From Adhaeribacter_A terreus (GTDB lineage: Bacteria; Bacteroidota; Bacteroidia; Cytophagales; Hymenobacteraceae), in assembly GCF_042657365.1 (NCBI RefSeq), contig NZ_JBHSKT010000001.1:1-64000 (forward strand): 64,000 nt of DNA, read 5' to 3'. The position numbers and the translations under genes were made by a program. Positions 9,224 to 18,254 of the stretch are shown here, piece by piece. The notes beneath the pieces are model-generated. The model was not told the DNA's origin. It saw nothing but the letters and a program-made list of their open reading frames with translations, and searched no databases. The stretch's first letter is position 1. Each line of letters opens with the position of its first letter.

Positions 9224-9742
9224 GTGATGCAGGTTTCCCCATTAATTGAACTGAAAACTATGTTCCAATTTAAAGCCGCGATAGAAATTATTGGCATTAA
9301 TCCCTTCGTGTTTGTACCGGAACCTATTCTGAACGGAATATTTCAGCAGGCAAACAAAGACAAAGGACCCATTCCAATAAAAGGCACGGTGAACGGCAAG
9401 GTTTATAAACAAACGCTGGTGAAATACCGGGATGCCTGGCGGCTTTACATCAACACCACCATGCTGGCCAATTCTCCCAAACGCATCGGCGAAATAATTG
9501 AACTGACTATTGCCTTCGATCCGGAGGAAAGGAGCTTAACGCCGCACCCCAAATTGGTACAGGCGTTTGCGGAAAATGCCAAAGCCAAAGCCGTTTTTGA
9601 CACCCTGCGGCCTTCTTTGCAACTTGAAATTGTGCGCTACATTGCTAACCTGAAAACGGAAGAAAGCATCGAAAAAAATGTAATAAAAGCAATCGGGTTT
9701 TTATTGGGCGAAAACCGGTTTGTAGGCCGGGAGAAGCCCTGA
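9224..9742 (+). CDS. DUF1905 / YdeI (OmdA) domain protein
   Basis: This small cytosolic protein of 172 residues has an N-terminal DUF1905-like beta domain (FKAAIEIIGINPFVFVPEPI through IELTIAFDPEER). A helical C-terminal YdeI/OmdA-type domain follows (LRPSLQLEIVRYIANLKTEES). YdeI-like proteins have been linked to polymyxin and bacteriocin tolerance, but their biochemistry is unknown. The Met at 9260 (MFQFKAAI) fits the domain start better than 9224, so the first 12 residues may not be translated. A motif-plus-terminator unit follows the gene. Confidence 0.78.
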   Translation: MMQVSPLIELKTMFQFKAAIEIIGINPFVFVPEPILNGIFQQANKDKGPIPIKGTVNGKVYKQTLVKYRDAWRLYINTTMLANSPKRIGEIIELTIAFDPEERSLTPHPKLVQAFAENAKAKAVFDTLRPSLQLEIVRYIANLKTEESIEKNVIKAIGFLLGENRFVGREKP

Positions 9743-9761
9743 AGTCGATTCAGATAACCTG

Positions 9762-9791
9762 AAAACGCTATCCTTTCAGCCTCCAAAAGTC
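9762..9791 (+). repeat. 30-bp dispersed motif, copy joined to a terminator
   Basis: AAAACGCTATCCTTTC start, CCAAAAGTC end. It lies 20 bp after the YdeI-like gene and just before the hairpin at 9807. The same two-part unit recurs at 11494-11575. Confidence 0.8.
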
Positions 9792-9806
9792 GAAACAAAT
9801 CCCTGT

Positions 9807-9845
9807 AAACCTCACAGGTCTCCAAGACCTGGAAGGCTTTTTATT
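9807..9845 (+). terminator. Terminator of the YdeI-like gene
   Basis: Arms AAACCTCACAGGTCT and AGACCTGGAAGGCTTT form an imperfect hairpin that ends in a T run. It is a decayed relative of the perfect hairpin at 11537. Confidence 0.7.
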
Positions 9846-9942
9846 GGAAAGAAACTTAGCTTGCTAAAACAAAAGTTGCGGTTTTAAGTTGTTCTGTAAC
9901 AATGATTTTATATATTAGCATTCAGCTATGTGCTTGAGTCTG

Positions 9943-9972
9943 AAAACGGTAGGTTTGCGCTGCTAAAAAGTG
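9943..9972 (+). repeat. 30-bp dispersed motif, copy
   Basis: AAAACGGTAGGTTTGC start, TAAAAAGTG end. It lies 54 bp upstream of the type IX cargo gene. Confidence 0.75.
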
Positions 9973-10025
9973 CTGACACGGCAGACCTTCAGTAAAAAAA
10001 TCTCCGGAAATAACCCGCAGCAACG

Positions 10026-11474
10026 ATGAGAAAAGCTTTACTCCTTTTTATTTTTCTTTTGCAAATAAGCTTTGTGGCTCAAAGCCAGCAATACGTAAAT
10101 GCCAATTATGGAAGAGCACTGCACGAGCGGGCCATTAAATGCGTGGTGCAGACTGATTCTACCGTTTTAATGTTGGGGTTTGGCCAGGGGTATAGTTATG
10201 TGCTCCATAGAACCAAAACCAACGGCGATACGCTCTACTCTAAATATGTTTATTCCCACGATTTTTATTACGGCGTAGATTTAATAGCGCTGCCGAATGA
10301 AAAAGCAATTATTGTGGGGGGAAATGGCGGATTGGCTAAAATAGACCCTTACGGAAATGAAACCTGGTCAAAAAGCTTCAGAAGAACCGAATATAACGCT
10401 GGCGCGCTGATCAATGATACAACATTTGCAGTTGTAGGATCAAAGGGAATCTTCAGCCATATGGAAATGGTGCCAGATTTGGGTTGGGATAGCATTTTTA
10501 TTTCCAGGGTTTATATTGGCCTCTACCACGTTTCGGGCAAATTGCTCCAAGAAAAAGTGGTTAGTTATGGAACTGACGACTATGAAGAAGCAAGGGGCAT
10601 TATTTATACTACTAACAAAACGTTGTTGGTTGAGGGAGATTATTACCGGTACGAACCAAACAGTTTTCACGACGATTTTTTGCTGACCTTAACTCCCGAC
10701 TTAAAAGTTATAGCCGATACGGTCTACCCGCGAGGGACTGTTTACGGAAAACCCAAAATGGAAAACTCCCAAGGCAATTTTATGAATTGCGCGTTTAAAA
10801 CCGTGAAGGCAGCCCAGGATAATGATATTTTTATCCAGGAATTAAATGCCAACGGCGATATTCTTTGGGAGAAAACCTACGACCTGAAAGGGGATGATTA
10901 CGCAACAGCCATGCTCGAATCCGACGGTTATTATTACGTAACCGGTGGAACCGGAAATAAAAAGAATATCCTTCCGGAATATGACGATATCGTTTTGCTC
11001 AAACTCGATCTGCAAGGCGATACCATCTGGACGAAAACTTATACGCTGCCATCCGGACAGGGCGCCGTAGATATAAAAGAACTGAATGATTCTATGCTGG
11101 TAATTTTGGGGGTAACCGATTATCAAACCCAATGCCCCCAAATTATGAATCCCGGTTATATATGTTCGGATATGTATTTAATGTACGTGAACAAAGAAAC
11201 CGGCTACTCCAAAATGTACCCGGATGCGCCGCAAACTATTTTAGCGAAAAGCGAAGTGCTGGTTTATCCAAACCCGTCTCATGGCCAGGTCAGCATCAAA
11301 GCGAAAGAAATTAAATCAGTTACGGTTCGCAATGCCATAGGTAAGGCAATAAATGCCAAACAACGCGCAGTTTCTGAACAGGAAACAGAAATTTCTGGTC
11401 TGGAAAAAGGTATTTATTTTATGCTGGTTGAAACCGAAAAAGGCTTCGAGAACAAACGCGTAGTAATTATGTAA
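10026..11474 (+). CDS. Secreted propeller-like protein with type IX sorting tail
   Basis: This 482-residue protein has a signal peptide (MRKALLLFIFLLQISFVAQS). The body is made of repeated strands of the kind GD.LW.KTY and GGNGG.AKID, the pattern of SBBP/kelch-like beta propellers. From about residue 410 it has a type IX C-terminal sorting domain: VLVYPNPSHGQVSI, then LEKGIYFMLVE and a basic end KRVVIM. It is therefore expected to cross the outer membrane through the type IX system and be processed by PorU. The ligand or function of the body is not recognised. It stands alone between a motif copy and a strong terminator. Confidence 0.88.
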   Translation: MRKALLLFIFLLQISFVAQSQQYVNANYGRALHERAIKCVVQTDSTVLMLGFGQGYSYVLHRTKTNGDTLYSKYVYSHDFYYGVDLIALPNEKAIIVGGNGGLAKIDPYGNETWSKSFRRTEYNAGALINDTTFAVVGSKGIFSHMEMVPDLGWDSIFISRVYIGLYHVSGKLLQEKVVSYGTDDYEEARGIIYTTNKTLLVEGDYYRYEPNSFHDDFLLTLTPDLKVIADTVYPRGTVYGKPKMENSQGNFMNCAFKTVKAAQDNDIFIQELNANGDILWEKTYDLKGDDYATAMLESDGYYYVTGGTGNKKNILPEYDDIVLLKLDLQGDTIWTKTYTLPSGQGAVDIKELNDSMLVILGVTDYQTQCPQIMNPGYICSDMYLMYVNKETGYSKMYPDAPQTILAKSEVLVYPNPSHGQVSIKAKEIKSVTVRNAIGKAINAKQRAVSEQETEISGLEKGIYFMLVETEKGFENKRVVIM

Positions 11475-11493
11475 TTTCCTGCAACTCCACTAA

Positions 11494-11523
11494 AAAACGC
11501 TATCCTTTCAACCCCAAAAAGTC
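11494..11523 (+). repeat. 30-bp dispersed motif, copy joined to a terminator
   Basis: AAAACGCTATCCTTTC start, CAAAAAGTC end. It lies 20 bp after the cargo gene stop, the same distance as for the copy at 9762, and is followed by the same hairpin type. Confidence 0.82.
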
Positions 11524-11536
11524 GAAGTAACTTCTG

Positions 11537-11575
11537 CAAACCTCACAGGTTACCAAGACCTGTGAGGTTTTTTTA
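11537..11575 (+). terminator. Terminator after the type IX cargo gene
   Basis: A perfect stem AAACCTCACAGGT / ACCTGTGAGGTTT with a loop TACCAAG is followed by T7. It lies between convergent genes and can act in both directions. Confidence 0.9.
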
Positions 11576-11578
11576 CAC

Positions 11579-12529
11579 TTACTCCAGCGGCATTTTCTGC
11601 CCGTTTTCCTCAAGCCACTTTTCAAAATTCTGAAGTTCCGGGTTTAGTTCTCTGGCCAGCTGCACGTTGCGGGTTTTCGAAAAAACATCTTCAAAATCGC
11701 GGTAAAACTGGAACATGTTGCCTAAGTCTTCGGTTCCCGGAAAACCCAGGCCCCGGTACGCTTCCGGCGTAATTTCATGGTATTGCACTTCCTGACCCAG
11801 CGTTTTACTCAAAGCATCGGCCATGGCCTGACAGCTTAGTGATTCGCCGGCAATGCCTACCGTTTTCCCGATCATTTCCGGGCCTTTTTTGAAAATACCG
11901 TACGCGCATTTACCAATATCGGCAGCGGCAATGCCGGCCAGTTTTTTATTGCCCATCGGAAACGTAATAGCCAGTTTACCATCGTCGCCTTTCTTCGGGC
12001 CCATGCCAAAATAGAGCATATTTTCCCAGTAAAAAGTAGTCAGCAGAAACGTAACCGGCACGCCCAGATCGGTGAAAAAGTGGTTGGCTTCGCCTTTCGC
12101 ATCAAAATGAGGCACTTTGTATTTGCCTTGCAGCGTCGGCATGCGGTCGTCATCCAGCGGAACGTATTGGCGGGTGTCATCCAGTGTAGACCAGATCACG
12201 TGTTGTAAGTTGGCGTCTTTAGCGGCTTGTGCCATGCTGCGGGCTTCGGCCAGTTCCTTTTCCGGCGAAAAATGGTCCCAGAAAAAAGTAACGAAATAAG
12301 CACCGTACGCGCCTTTCAAAGCCTTTTTCATACTTTCGGCATTGTCAATATCAGCCTGCACAATTTCAGCGCCCAGAGCTGCAAGGGCTTTGGCTTTTTC
12401 AGAATCCGGGTGGCGGGTAACGGCTCTAACGGCAAATTCGCTGTTTTTATCCTGAAGTATAGCATGAGCCAGACCGCCACCCTGCGCGCCGGTAGCTCCA
12501 AAAACGGTGATCACCTTTTTCTGCGTCAT
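11579..12529 (-). CDS. NmrA/HSCARG-type NAD(P)-binding protein
   Basis: This 316-residue atypical short-chain dehydrogenase has the Rossmann glycine motif GATGAQGGG near residue 10 and the NmrA-like run VTRHPDSEKAKALAALGAE, which senses NADP(H). The catalytic YxxxK of true dehydrogenases is not evident. Homologs act as redox sensors or regulators rather than enzymes. It stands alone, convergent with the cargo gene. Its substrate or partner cannot be read from the sequence. Confidence 0.87.
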   Translation of the reverse strand: MTQKKVITVFGATGAQGGGLAHAILQDKNSEFAVRAVTRHPDSEKAKALAALGAEIVQADIDNAESMKKALKGAYGAYFVTFFWDHFSPEKELAEARSMAQAAKDANLQHVIWSTLDDTRQYVPLDDDRMPTLQGKYKVPHFDAKGEANHFFTDLGVPVTFLLTTFYWENMLYFGMGPKKGDDGKLAITFPMGNKKLAGIAAADIGKCAYGIFKKGPEMIGKTVGIAGESLSCQAMADALSKTLGQEVQYHEITPEAYRGLGFPGTEDLGNMFQFYRDFEDVFSKTRNVQLARELNPELQNFEKWLEENGQKMPLE

Positions 12530-12643
12530 AATTGTATTGCTAAGATTCAGGAATTTAAACAGTTATCGCGGAGTATGGTTTTAGAAATTTCTGGAAAGCC
12601 ATAGTTCTCTTGTCAGGAATTTACAGCCCGCCGTGCAGATAAA

Positions 12644-12673
12644 AAAACGGTAGGGTTTTGGCTCGAAAAAGTC
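12644..12673 (+). repeat. 30-bp dispersed motif, copy
   Basis: AAAACGGTAGGGTTTT start, CGAAAAAGTC end; a near-consensus copy. It lies in the divergent gap between the NmrA-like gene and the FAD oxidoreductase. Confidence 0.85.
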
Positions 12674-12802
12674 GTGTGATTGGTAATGCATGCCGTTAAG
12701 CGTTTCATATTTCAGAAACCAAGAGTGCTTTATTTTTCAAATTTCTTTCTCCGTAACGCATAGAAATTACCATATATTCCGGGGTTATTTTAACTTGCCG
12801 GT

Positions 12803-13879
12803 ATGCTTTACGATTTTCTGGTGGTGGGCCACGGTTTGGCCGGAGCCATTTTAACGCAGACCTTAGAAAAACGCGGCCACAACGTGTTCGTGTTCGATTT
12901 TGAGAAATACAATTCTGCTTCTAACGTCGCGGCCGGACTCATAAACCCGGTTGCCGGCAAGCGTTTTGCCAAAAGCTGGCAGGCCGATGTTTTCATTCCC
13001 GCTGCCGAAGAATTTTACCGCAACCTGGAAAATGAACTCGATACTAGTCTTTTCCACCAGAAACCCATTCTCAAACTTTTTTCGAGCATAGAAGAGCAAA
13101 ACAACTGGATGGGCAAAAGTGCTGAAGGCCAGTGGAACGAATACATTGAAGAAACGTATCCGTCGCTGCCTTTTTCCGAAACCGTAAACCAGGAACTTGG
13201 TGGATTGAAAATTGCGAAAGGCGGTTTTGTGGAGCTCCGGAAAATGCTATCGTTTTTGCGCCAAAAACTCGAAACACAAAATAAAATCCGTTCCGGCACG
13301 TTTAATTTCAGCAACTTAACAATCTCAGAAAACGGCATTCAGTACGAAGATATGCAGGCCCGGCACCTCATCTTTTGCGAAGGCTGGCAGGCGGTTAATA
13401 ATCCTTACTTCGGCTGGCTGCCCTTCAGCATCAACAAAGGCGAGGTTCTCGATATTTCGGTTCAGAATTTCACTTCCGGATGCATCTATAATAAAGGGGT
13501 TTACGTTGTGCCATTAGGGGAGGAAAGATGGAAAGTAGGAGCCACGTATAACTGGCGCGAACCAAACGAATTGCCAACCGAAGAAGGTCGTGAAGAATTA
13601 CTGGGTAAAGTAAAACAATTGCTGAAAATTCCAGTGGAAGTTACCGGGCATTTAGCCGGCATCCGGCCTGCCACGCGCGACCGCAAACCGCTCATCGGTA
13701 CGCATCCGGAAGTTACGCAGCTCAGTATTTTTAACGGCATGGGCTCGAAAGGCGTGTTAATGGCGCCTTTTTTAGCTGCCCAGTTTGCCAATGCGCTAAC
13801 CGGAAAAAGCGCGATATGGCCCGAAGTTTCCATAGACCGCTACCGGAAATTTTTTTACGAAAGCGAGCAAAAAGGATGA
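12803..13879 (+). CDS. FAD-dependent oxidoreductase (DAO family)
   Basis: This 358-residue protein opens with the FAD Rossmann motif VVGHGLAGA (residues 7-15) and an acidic strand end FVFDF. A DAO-type C-terminal part follows (GIRPATRDRKPLIG, then NGMGSKGVLMAP). It is related to glycine/D-amino-acid oxidases and MnmC-like domains, but the amine substrate is unknown. No signal peptide is present. Its stop codon overlaps the start of the next gene as ATGA, so it is the first gene of a three-gene operon. Confidence 0.87.
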   Translation: MLYDFLVVGHGLAGAILTQTLEKRGHNVFVFDFEKYNSASNVAAGLINPVAGKRFAKSWQADVFIPAAEEFYRNLENELDTSLFHQKPILKLFSSIEEQNNWMGKSAEGQWNEYIEETYPSLPFSETVNQELGGLKIAKGGFVELRKMLSFLRQKLETQNKIRSGTFNFSNLTISENGIQYEDMQARHLIFCEGWQAVNNPYFGWLPFSINKGEVLDISVQNFTSGCIYNKGVYVVPLGEERWKVGATYNWREPNELPTEEGREELLGKVKQLLKIPVEVTGHLAGIRPATRDRKPLIGTHPEVTQLSIFNGMGSKGVLMAPFLAAQFANALTGKSAIWPEVSIDRYRKFFYESEQKG

Positions 13880-16800
13880 AAAATATTAGTACCCGTTGCC
13901 TTGGTTTGTTACTGTTTTTGGTTGGCTTTCTGGGCACGCACGCAGCACAGGCGCAGGTAGCCGAAGAGGAATTTGGCCGCAACCGCATTCAGTACAAAGA
14001 GTTTAACTGGCAATATTACAGCACGCCTAATTTCGAGGTTTTTTTCTACGCCGGTGGCAAAGAGCAGGCCTTGCGCGTAGCCGAATATTCCGAAAAAGAA
14101 CTCAAGCGCATCACCAATCTCATCGGGTATTATCCGTATTCCAAAATCACATTACTGGTTTATAATTCTGTTTCCGATCTGCGCCAAAGCAACATTGGCC
14201 TGAACGACGACCGCTACCAGACCGGCACCGACGCGCTTTTCCTTAAAAATAAGATCGAAATTCCCTTCGAAGAATCGCAGGTTACTTTTAAAAAGAATAT
14301 TACCTACCGCCTGAGCCAGCAATTGCTCAACGACATGATGTATGGCGGCAGCCTGAAGGAAGTATTGCAAAGCAGTTATTTACTCAAGTTGCCGGAGTGG
14401 TTTATCAGTGGCGCTTCTGCGTATTTAGCCGAAGGCTGGAGCGTGGAAATGGACGGCTACATGCGCGACATGATGGAACGCACCGAAGGCAAACGTCCCG
14501 AAACGATATTCCTCCGCGATCAAAAACTGGCGGGCCAATCGGTCTGGAATTACATTGCTGAACGCTACGGTTATACCTCTATTCAGAATATCCTGAACCT
14601 GACCCGCATTACCCGCGACATTGAAATTGGTATTTCCAGCAGCCTGAACGTGCCGTACCGCAAATTTATCCGCGACTGGAACACGCATTATTTACAGATC
14701 AACACTTTACCCGACGCCGGTTTAATTGGCCTCACCCGCGACGACCAAGTGAATGGTACCAACTGGCGCGGCCGCAAATATTCGCAGGTTACCTTCAGCC
14801 CCGATGGCAACCAGCTGGCTTTTGTGCAGAATGATGGCGGCCGCTACAAAGTGATCGTGCGCAACGTAGCTACCGGTAAGCAAAAAGTGGTGCGCCGTGG
14901 CGGCTACAAAACCCCGGATCAGAAAGTAAACTACAATTTGCCGCTGGTCGCCTGGCGTTCTAAAAACCAGTTAAGCGTGGTGGAAGAAAAGAAAGGCAAG
15001 TTAATTTTAGCAGGGTTGAATTTAGATGGCGGCAAACCGGGAGTTACCAATCTCAGCCAGTTTTCGTCAGTAAACAGTTTGCGTTATTCTGATGATGGTA
15101 AATTGCTGGTAATGAGTGCTGTAAAGAACGGGTATTCCGATCTGTTCCTGTTCAGAAATACGCGCCAGCCCGAGCAGATTACCAACGACGTTTTCGACGA
15201 CCGCCAGCCGGTTTTTATGAAAGGAAGTTCTACTATTGCCTTCACTTCTAACCGTTGGCTCGATTCTCTGGGGCCGGTTACGGGAAGCTTCGATAAAACC
15301 GTCGATAACTTCGATATCTTCCTTTACTTTCCGGACCGGAATACCTACCGTTTCCGGCAGGTAACTTTTACCATTTCCAACGAAACGTTTCCGGTGCCGG
15401 TAGAGAACGGCTTTTTATACCTGAGCGAAGAAAGCGGCATCAGAGCTGTGCACCGTTACGATTTTACCGCCGGTCCGCAGGGCCGTGTTTCTGGTTTTCT
15501 GCAAAACATCGAGTCTTACGATTATAATCAGCAAACCGGTAACCTGGCATTTACGGCTACTTCGCGCGCGCGCCAGAATGTTTATCTGGCTAAGAATTTC
15601 GCCGGAAACGGGATAGAAAGTACCTTCAAAACTGTGCGCCAGGAAACCCTGGAAGCCCGCAGCCGCCAGCCGATCATCCGCGAAACGGTAAAGAAAATTG
15701 TACCACCAACTGATACCACTACCGCCAAACCTAAAAAGGACGGCACGATAAACATAAAAGATTACCAGTTCGATACCCAGACGCAGGCCAAAGCACCGGT
15801 AGAAGCCCCGAAAGTTGTGGTTAAAACTACTCAGCCGCAATCCGAAGCGTTGCAGATCACCGGTCCGTATAAATACGATCTGCGTTTCGGCATCGACAAC
15901 CTGGTTTCTTCTATTTACCAGGATAACCTGATGGGTTTTGGGTTGGTAGGCCAGGTAAACATGTCGGATCTGATGGAAGACCACCGCATAAGAGGCGGCG
16001 TTTTTGCCGTAACCGACCTGCGTACCAGTAATTTTTATGCCGAATATCAGAACCTGCGCAAACGCTACGACCTGAAAATAGCTTATCGCAAACAAACCAT
16101 TTTTACGCAGGTAGGTTCTAATTTTTACCGTTTTTCGCGCCACGAAGTTAAACCTACTGTTAGTTACCCGCTTACCCATAGCCTGAGCGTTCGCGGCATA
16201 CCGCAGTTTATAAGCACCCGCCGCACTACCGTTACCGATGTGGCGGCCAGAGACAGCGTAAGCGATTTTGGCGGTATGGCGGCAGAGCTGGTTTTCGATA
16301 ATTCTATTATTACCGGCGTGAATATGTTTGAAGGCACCCGCATGAAAATTGGTATTACCGCGCTGAAAGGGCTGAACAATTCTGAGGAAAATTTCAATAA
16401 ATTCTATGCCGATCTGCGCCATTACCAGAAAGTGCACAAGCAGATTATTTTTGCCAACCGCGTAAGTTTCGGCGCATTCTTTGGGAAAGCTGAAAAGCAA
16501 TTTTTGCTGGGCGGCGTAGATAACTGGCTGTTTGCTCCCGGCGACCCGATCCGCGATAGTTTCTCTGGAATTCCTTCGGCACCAGATGTTTTCTTTCTAC
16601 AGTTTGCTACTCCAATGCGCGGTTTCCGCTTTAACGAACGGCAGGGACCTAAATATTTGCTCTATAACGCCGAACTGCGCGTACCGATTGTTCAGTATTT
16701 ATTCCGTTCGCCGGTTTATTCTGGCTTCTTCAATAACCTGCAGTTAACTACCTTCTTCGATGCCGGAACTGCTTATGCGGGCAGTAATCCGTTCAACCGT

Positions 16801-17013
16801 AATAACTCGTTCAATACGCAGATAAAAGGCGGCAACGGTAATCCATTCGAAGCCACGGTTATCAACTTCCGGAATCCGTTTTTAGTGGGTTATGGTTTTG
16901 GCGCGCGCACTACTTTATTAGGAGTTTACGGCAAACTGGATGTAGCCTGGAGTGAAGAAGACGGTCAGAAGCACGGTCCGAGATTTCATTTTACCATGGG
17001 CTACGATTTTTAA
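13876..17013 (+). CDS. Large surface protein: peptidase-MA-like domain, TolB-type propeller and C-terminal barrel
   Basis: The open frame begins at 13816, but the Met at 13876 overlaps the upstream stop as ATGA and starts a proper signal peptide (MKNISTRCLGLLLFLVGFL..., cut after AQAQ). This gives 1045 residues. Residues about 30-280 resemble the peptidase MA-like fold (LPEWFISGASAYLAEGWS), but no HExxH is present. Residues about 290-600 have TolB/WD40-like strands (FSPDGNQLAFVQND, DDRQPVFMKGSSTIAFTSNR). A Pro/Thr/Lys-rich linker of about 70 residues follows. The last 350 residues look like an outer-membrane barrel ending in FHFTMGYDF, with the terminal Phe that the BAM complex recognises. 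The function is unknown. Confidence 0.85.
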   Translation: MKNISTRCLGLLLFLVGFLGTHAAQAQVAEEEFGRNRIQYKEFNWQYYSTPNFEVFFYAGGKEQALRVAEYSEKELKRITNLIGYYPYSKITLLVYNSVSDLRQSNIGLNDDRYQTGTDALFLKNKIEIPFEESQVTFKKNITYRLSQQLLNDMMYGGSLKEVLQSSYLLKLPEWFISGASAYLAEGWSVEMDGYMRDMMERTEGKRPETIFLRDQKLAGQSVWNYIAERYGYTSIQNILNLTRITRDIEIGISSSLNVPYRKFIRDWNTHYLQINTLPDAGLIGLTRDDQVNGTNWRGRKYSQVTFSPDGNQLAFVQNDGGRYKVIVRNVATGKQKVVRRGGYKTPDQKVNYNLPLVAWRSKNQLSVVEEKKGKLILAGLNLDGGKPGVTNLSQFSSVNSLRYSDDGKLLVMSAVKNGYSDLFLFRNTRQPEQITNDVFDDRQPVFMKGSSTIAFTSNRWLDSLGPVTGSFDKTVDNFDIFLYFPDRNTYRFRQVTFTISNETFPVPVENGFLYLSEESGIRAVHRYDFTAGPQGRVSGFLQNIESYDYNQQTGNLAFTATSRARQNVYLAKNFAGNGIESTFKTVRQETLEARSRQPIIRETVKKIVPPTDTTTAKPKKDGTINIKDYQFDTQTQAKAPVEAPKVVVKTTQPQSEALQITGPYKYDLRFGIDNLVSSIYQDNLMGFGLVGQVNMSDLMEDHRIRGGVFAVTDLRTSNFYAEYQNLRKRYDLKIAYRKQTIFTQVGSNFYRFSRHEVKPTVSYPLTHSLSVRGIPQFISTRRTTVTDVAARDSVSDFGGMAAELVFDNSIITGVNMFEGTRMKIGITALKGLNNSEENFNKFYADLRHYQKVHKQIIFANRVSFGAFFGKAEKQFLLGGVDNWLFAPGDPIRDSFSGIPSAPDVFFLQFATPMRGFRFNERQGPKYLLYNAELRVPIVQYLFRSPVYSGFFNNLQLTTFFDAGTAYAGSNPFNRNNSFNTQIKGGNGNPFEATVINFRNPFLVGYGFGARTTLLGVYGKLDVAWSEEDGQKHGPRFHFTMGYDF

Positions 17014-18162
17014 ATGGGCCGAAGAACCAAGCACGTTAGTTTCGGGACAGTTGTGATTTTAGCCCTGAGTGCAGCTGCGCTGTATTTTAGTGGCAAAACC
17101 TATGTTTACCGCGCCCTCTTTTACAATTTTGCCGGCATAGACGATAACCTCATTTTTGAGGAACGCATAATTCCGGCCGGAGAACCTCAACCCTGGCCTT
17201 TAGGCAGCAATTATAACCAGAGGCCGCTACCTGGCGAATTCAAACACAAACAACAGCAACTTAAGGCGGCGGCTTTGCTGGTGATCTGCCACGATTCTAT
17301 TCGTCAAGAACATTATTGGGAAGGCTATGGGCCCCAATCGAAAACCAATTCTTTTTCGGTAGCCAAAAGCGTGGTAAGCATGCTGGTAGGCGTGGCGCTG
17401 AAAGAAGGAAAAATTAAAAGTGTAGATCAACTGGTTGCCGATTTTCTGCCCGAATTTAAAAACGGCGGAAAAGAAAAGATTACGATTCGGCATTTGCTCA
17501 CCATGAGTTCCGGCCTTGATTGGGATGAATCTTATAGCAATCCACTTTCCATGACCACCGAAGCCTATTACGGCGATGATCTGAAAGCGCTGATAAACCG
17601 GCAGGAAGTAGAAACTGAGCCCGGAAAAACGTTCTATTACAAAAGCGGCAACACCCAAGTCTTAGCGCATATTCTGGAAGCTGCCACCAACATGAAGCTA
17701 TCCGATTACGCCGCTACCCGCTTATGGCAACCGCTGGGTGCCGAACAAGCTGCCGAATGGAGCCTCGATAAAAAAGACGGCACCGAAAAAGCCTATTGCT
17801 GCCTCTATTCCAACGCCCGCAATTTTGCCCGCCTCGGCCAGCTTTATCTCAAAAACGGCATCTGGCACGGCGATACGATCATCGATCCGGCCTACGTAAA
17901 AGCATCGCTCACACCAACTGGTTTAAAAGACGAACTCACCGGCGCCAAAGGCGATTTTTACGGTTACCAATGGTGGCTCATTCCGCAGTATAAAGGCCTG
18001 AAAGTTTTTTACGCCCGCGGCATTTTAGGTCAGTACATTGTGGTAGTGCCGGCAAAAGAAATGGTTATTGTGCGGCTTGGCGAAAAACGCGGCGAAAAAG
18101 TAGGCATGCACCTGCAGGATGTTTATGATCTGATAGATGCTGGTTTAGGAGTTTGTAAGTAG
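17014..18162 (+). CDS. Beta-lactamase-family serine hydrolase
   Basis: This 382-residue class C/PBP4-type serine hydrolase has an N-terminal membrane anchor or signal (residues 8-25). The catalytic SxxK is SVAK (S115, K118) in TNSFSVAKS, the YxN-type motif is YKSGN near residue 211, and a C-terminal GILGQYI strand takes the place of KTG. Members act as esterases or D-amino peptidases, and most are not resistance enzymes. Its ATG follows the previous stop codon with no gap. Two motif copies in tandem follow the gene. Confidence 0.88.
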   Translation: MGRRTKHVSFGTVVILALSAAALYFSGKTYVYRALFYNFAGIDDNLIFEERIIPAGEPQPWPLGSNYNQRPLPGEFKHKQQQLKAAALLVICHDSIRQEHYWEGYGPQSKTNSFSVAKSVVSMLVGVALKEGKIKSVDQLVADFLPEFKNGGKEKITIRHLLTMSSGLDWDESYSNPLSMTTEAYYGDDLKALINRQEVETEPGKTFYYKSGNTQVLAHILEAATNMKLSDYAATRLWQPLGAEQAAEWSLDKKDGTEKAYCCLYSNARNFARLGQLYLKNGIWHGDTIIDPAYVKASLTPTGLKDELTGAKGDFYGYQWWLIPQYKGLKVFYARGILGQYIVVVPAKEMVIVRLGEKRGEKVGMHLQDVYDLIDAGLGVCK

Positions 18163-18193
18163 GAAACGGTATGGTTTTGGGCCTGAAAAAGTC
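18163..18193 (+). repeat. 30-bp dispersed motif, first of a tandem pair
   Basis: GAAACGGTATGGTTTT start, TGAAAAAGTC end; one base longer than the norm. It begins directly after the serine hydrolase stop codon. Confidence 0.82.
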
Positions 18194-18196
18194 AGA

Positions 18197-18226
18197 AAAA
18201 CGCTATGGTTTTGAACGGAAAACTGC
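18197..18226 (+). repeat. 30-bp dispersed motif, second of a tandem pair
   Basis: AAAACGCTATGGTTTT start, GGAAAACTGC end. It follows the first copy after only 3 bases, in the same direction. Confidence 0.8.
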
Positions 18227-18254
18227 CTGTAATTCCAAACATCTAGACCGGTTT

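Noticed and set aside
15415..16500. 361-codon open frame on the minus strand
   Set aside because: It lies antisense to the TolB-like surface protein, has no recognisable domain, and its residues reflect the codon pattern of the sense gene.
17796..17993. Short open frames in other phases of the serine hydrolase and similar genes
   Set aside because: Low-complexity Arg/Pro/His-rich translations typical of out-of-phase reading.
17014..18162. Beta-lactamase-family gene as an antibiotic-resistance gene
   Set aside because: The SVAK and YKSGN motifs place it with broad serine hydrolases/esterases; there is no KTG box and no resistance context.
18163..18226. Tandem motif pair as a small CRISPR array
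   Set aside because: Spacers are 3-10 bases, repeats are imperfect and no cas gene is present.
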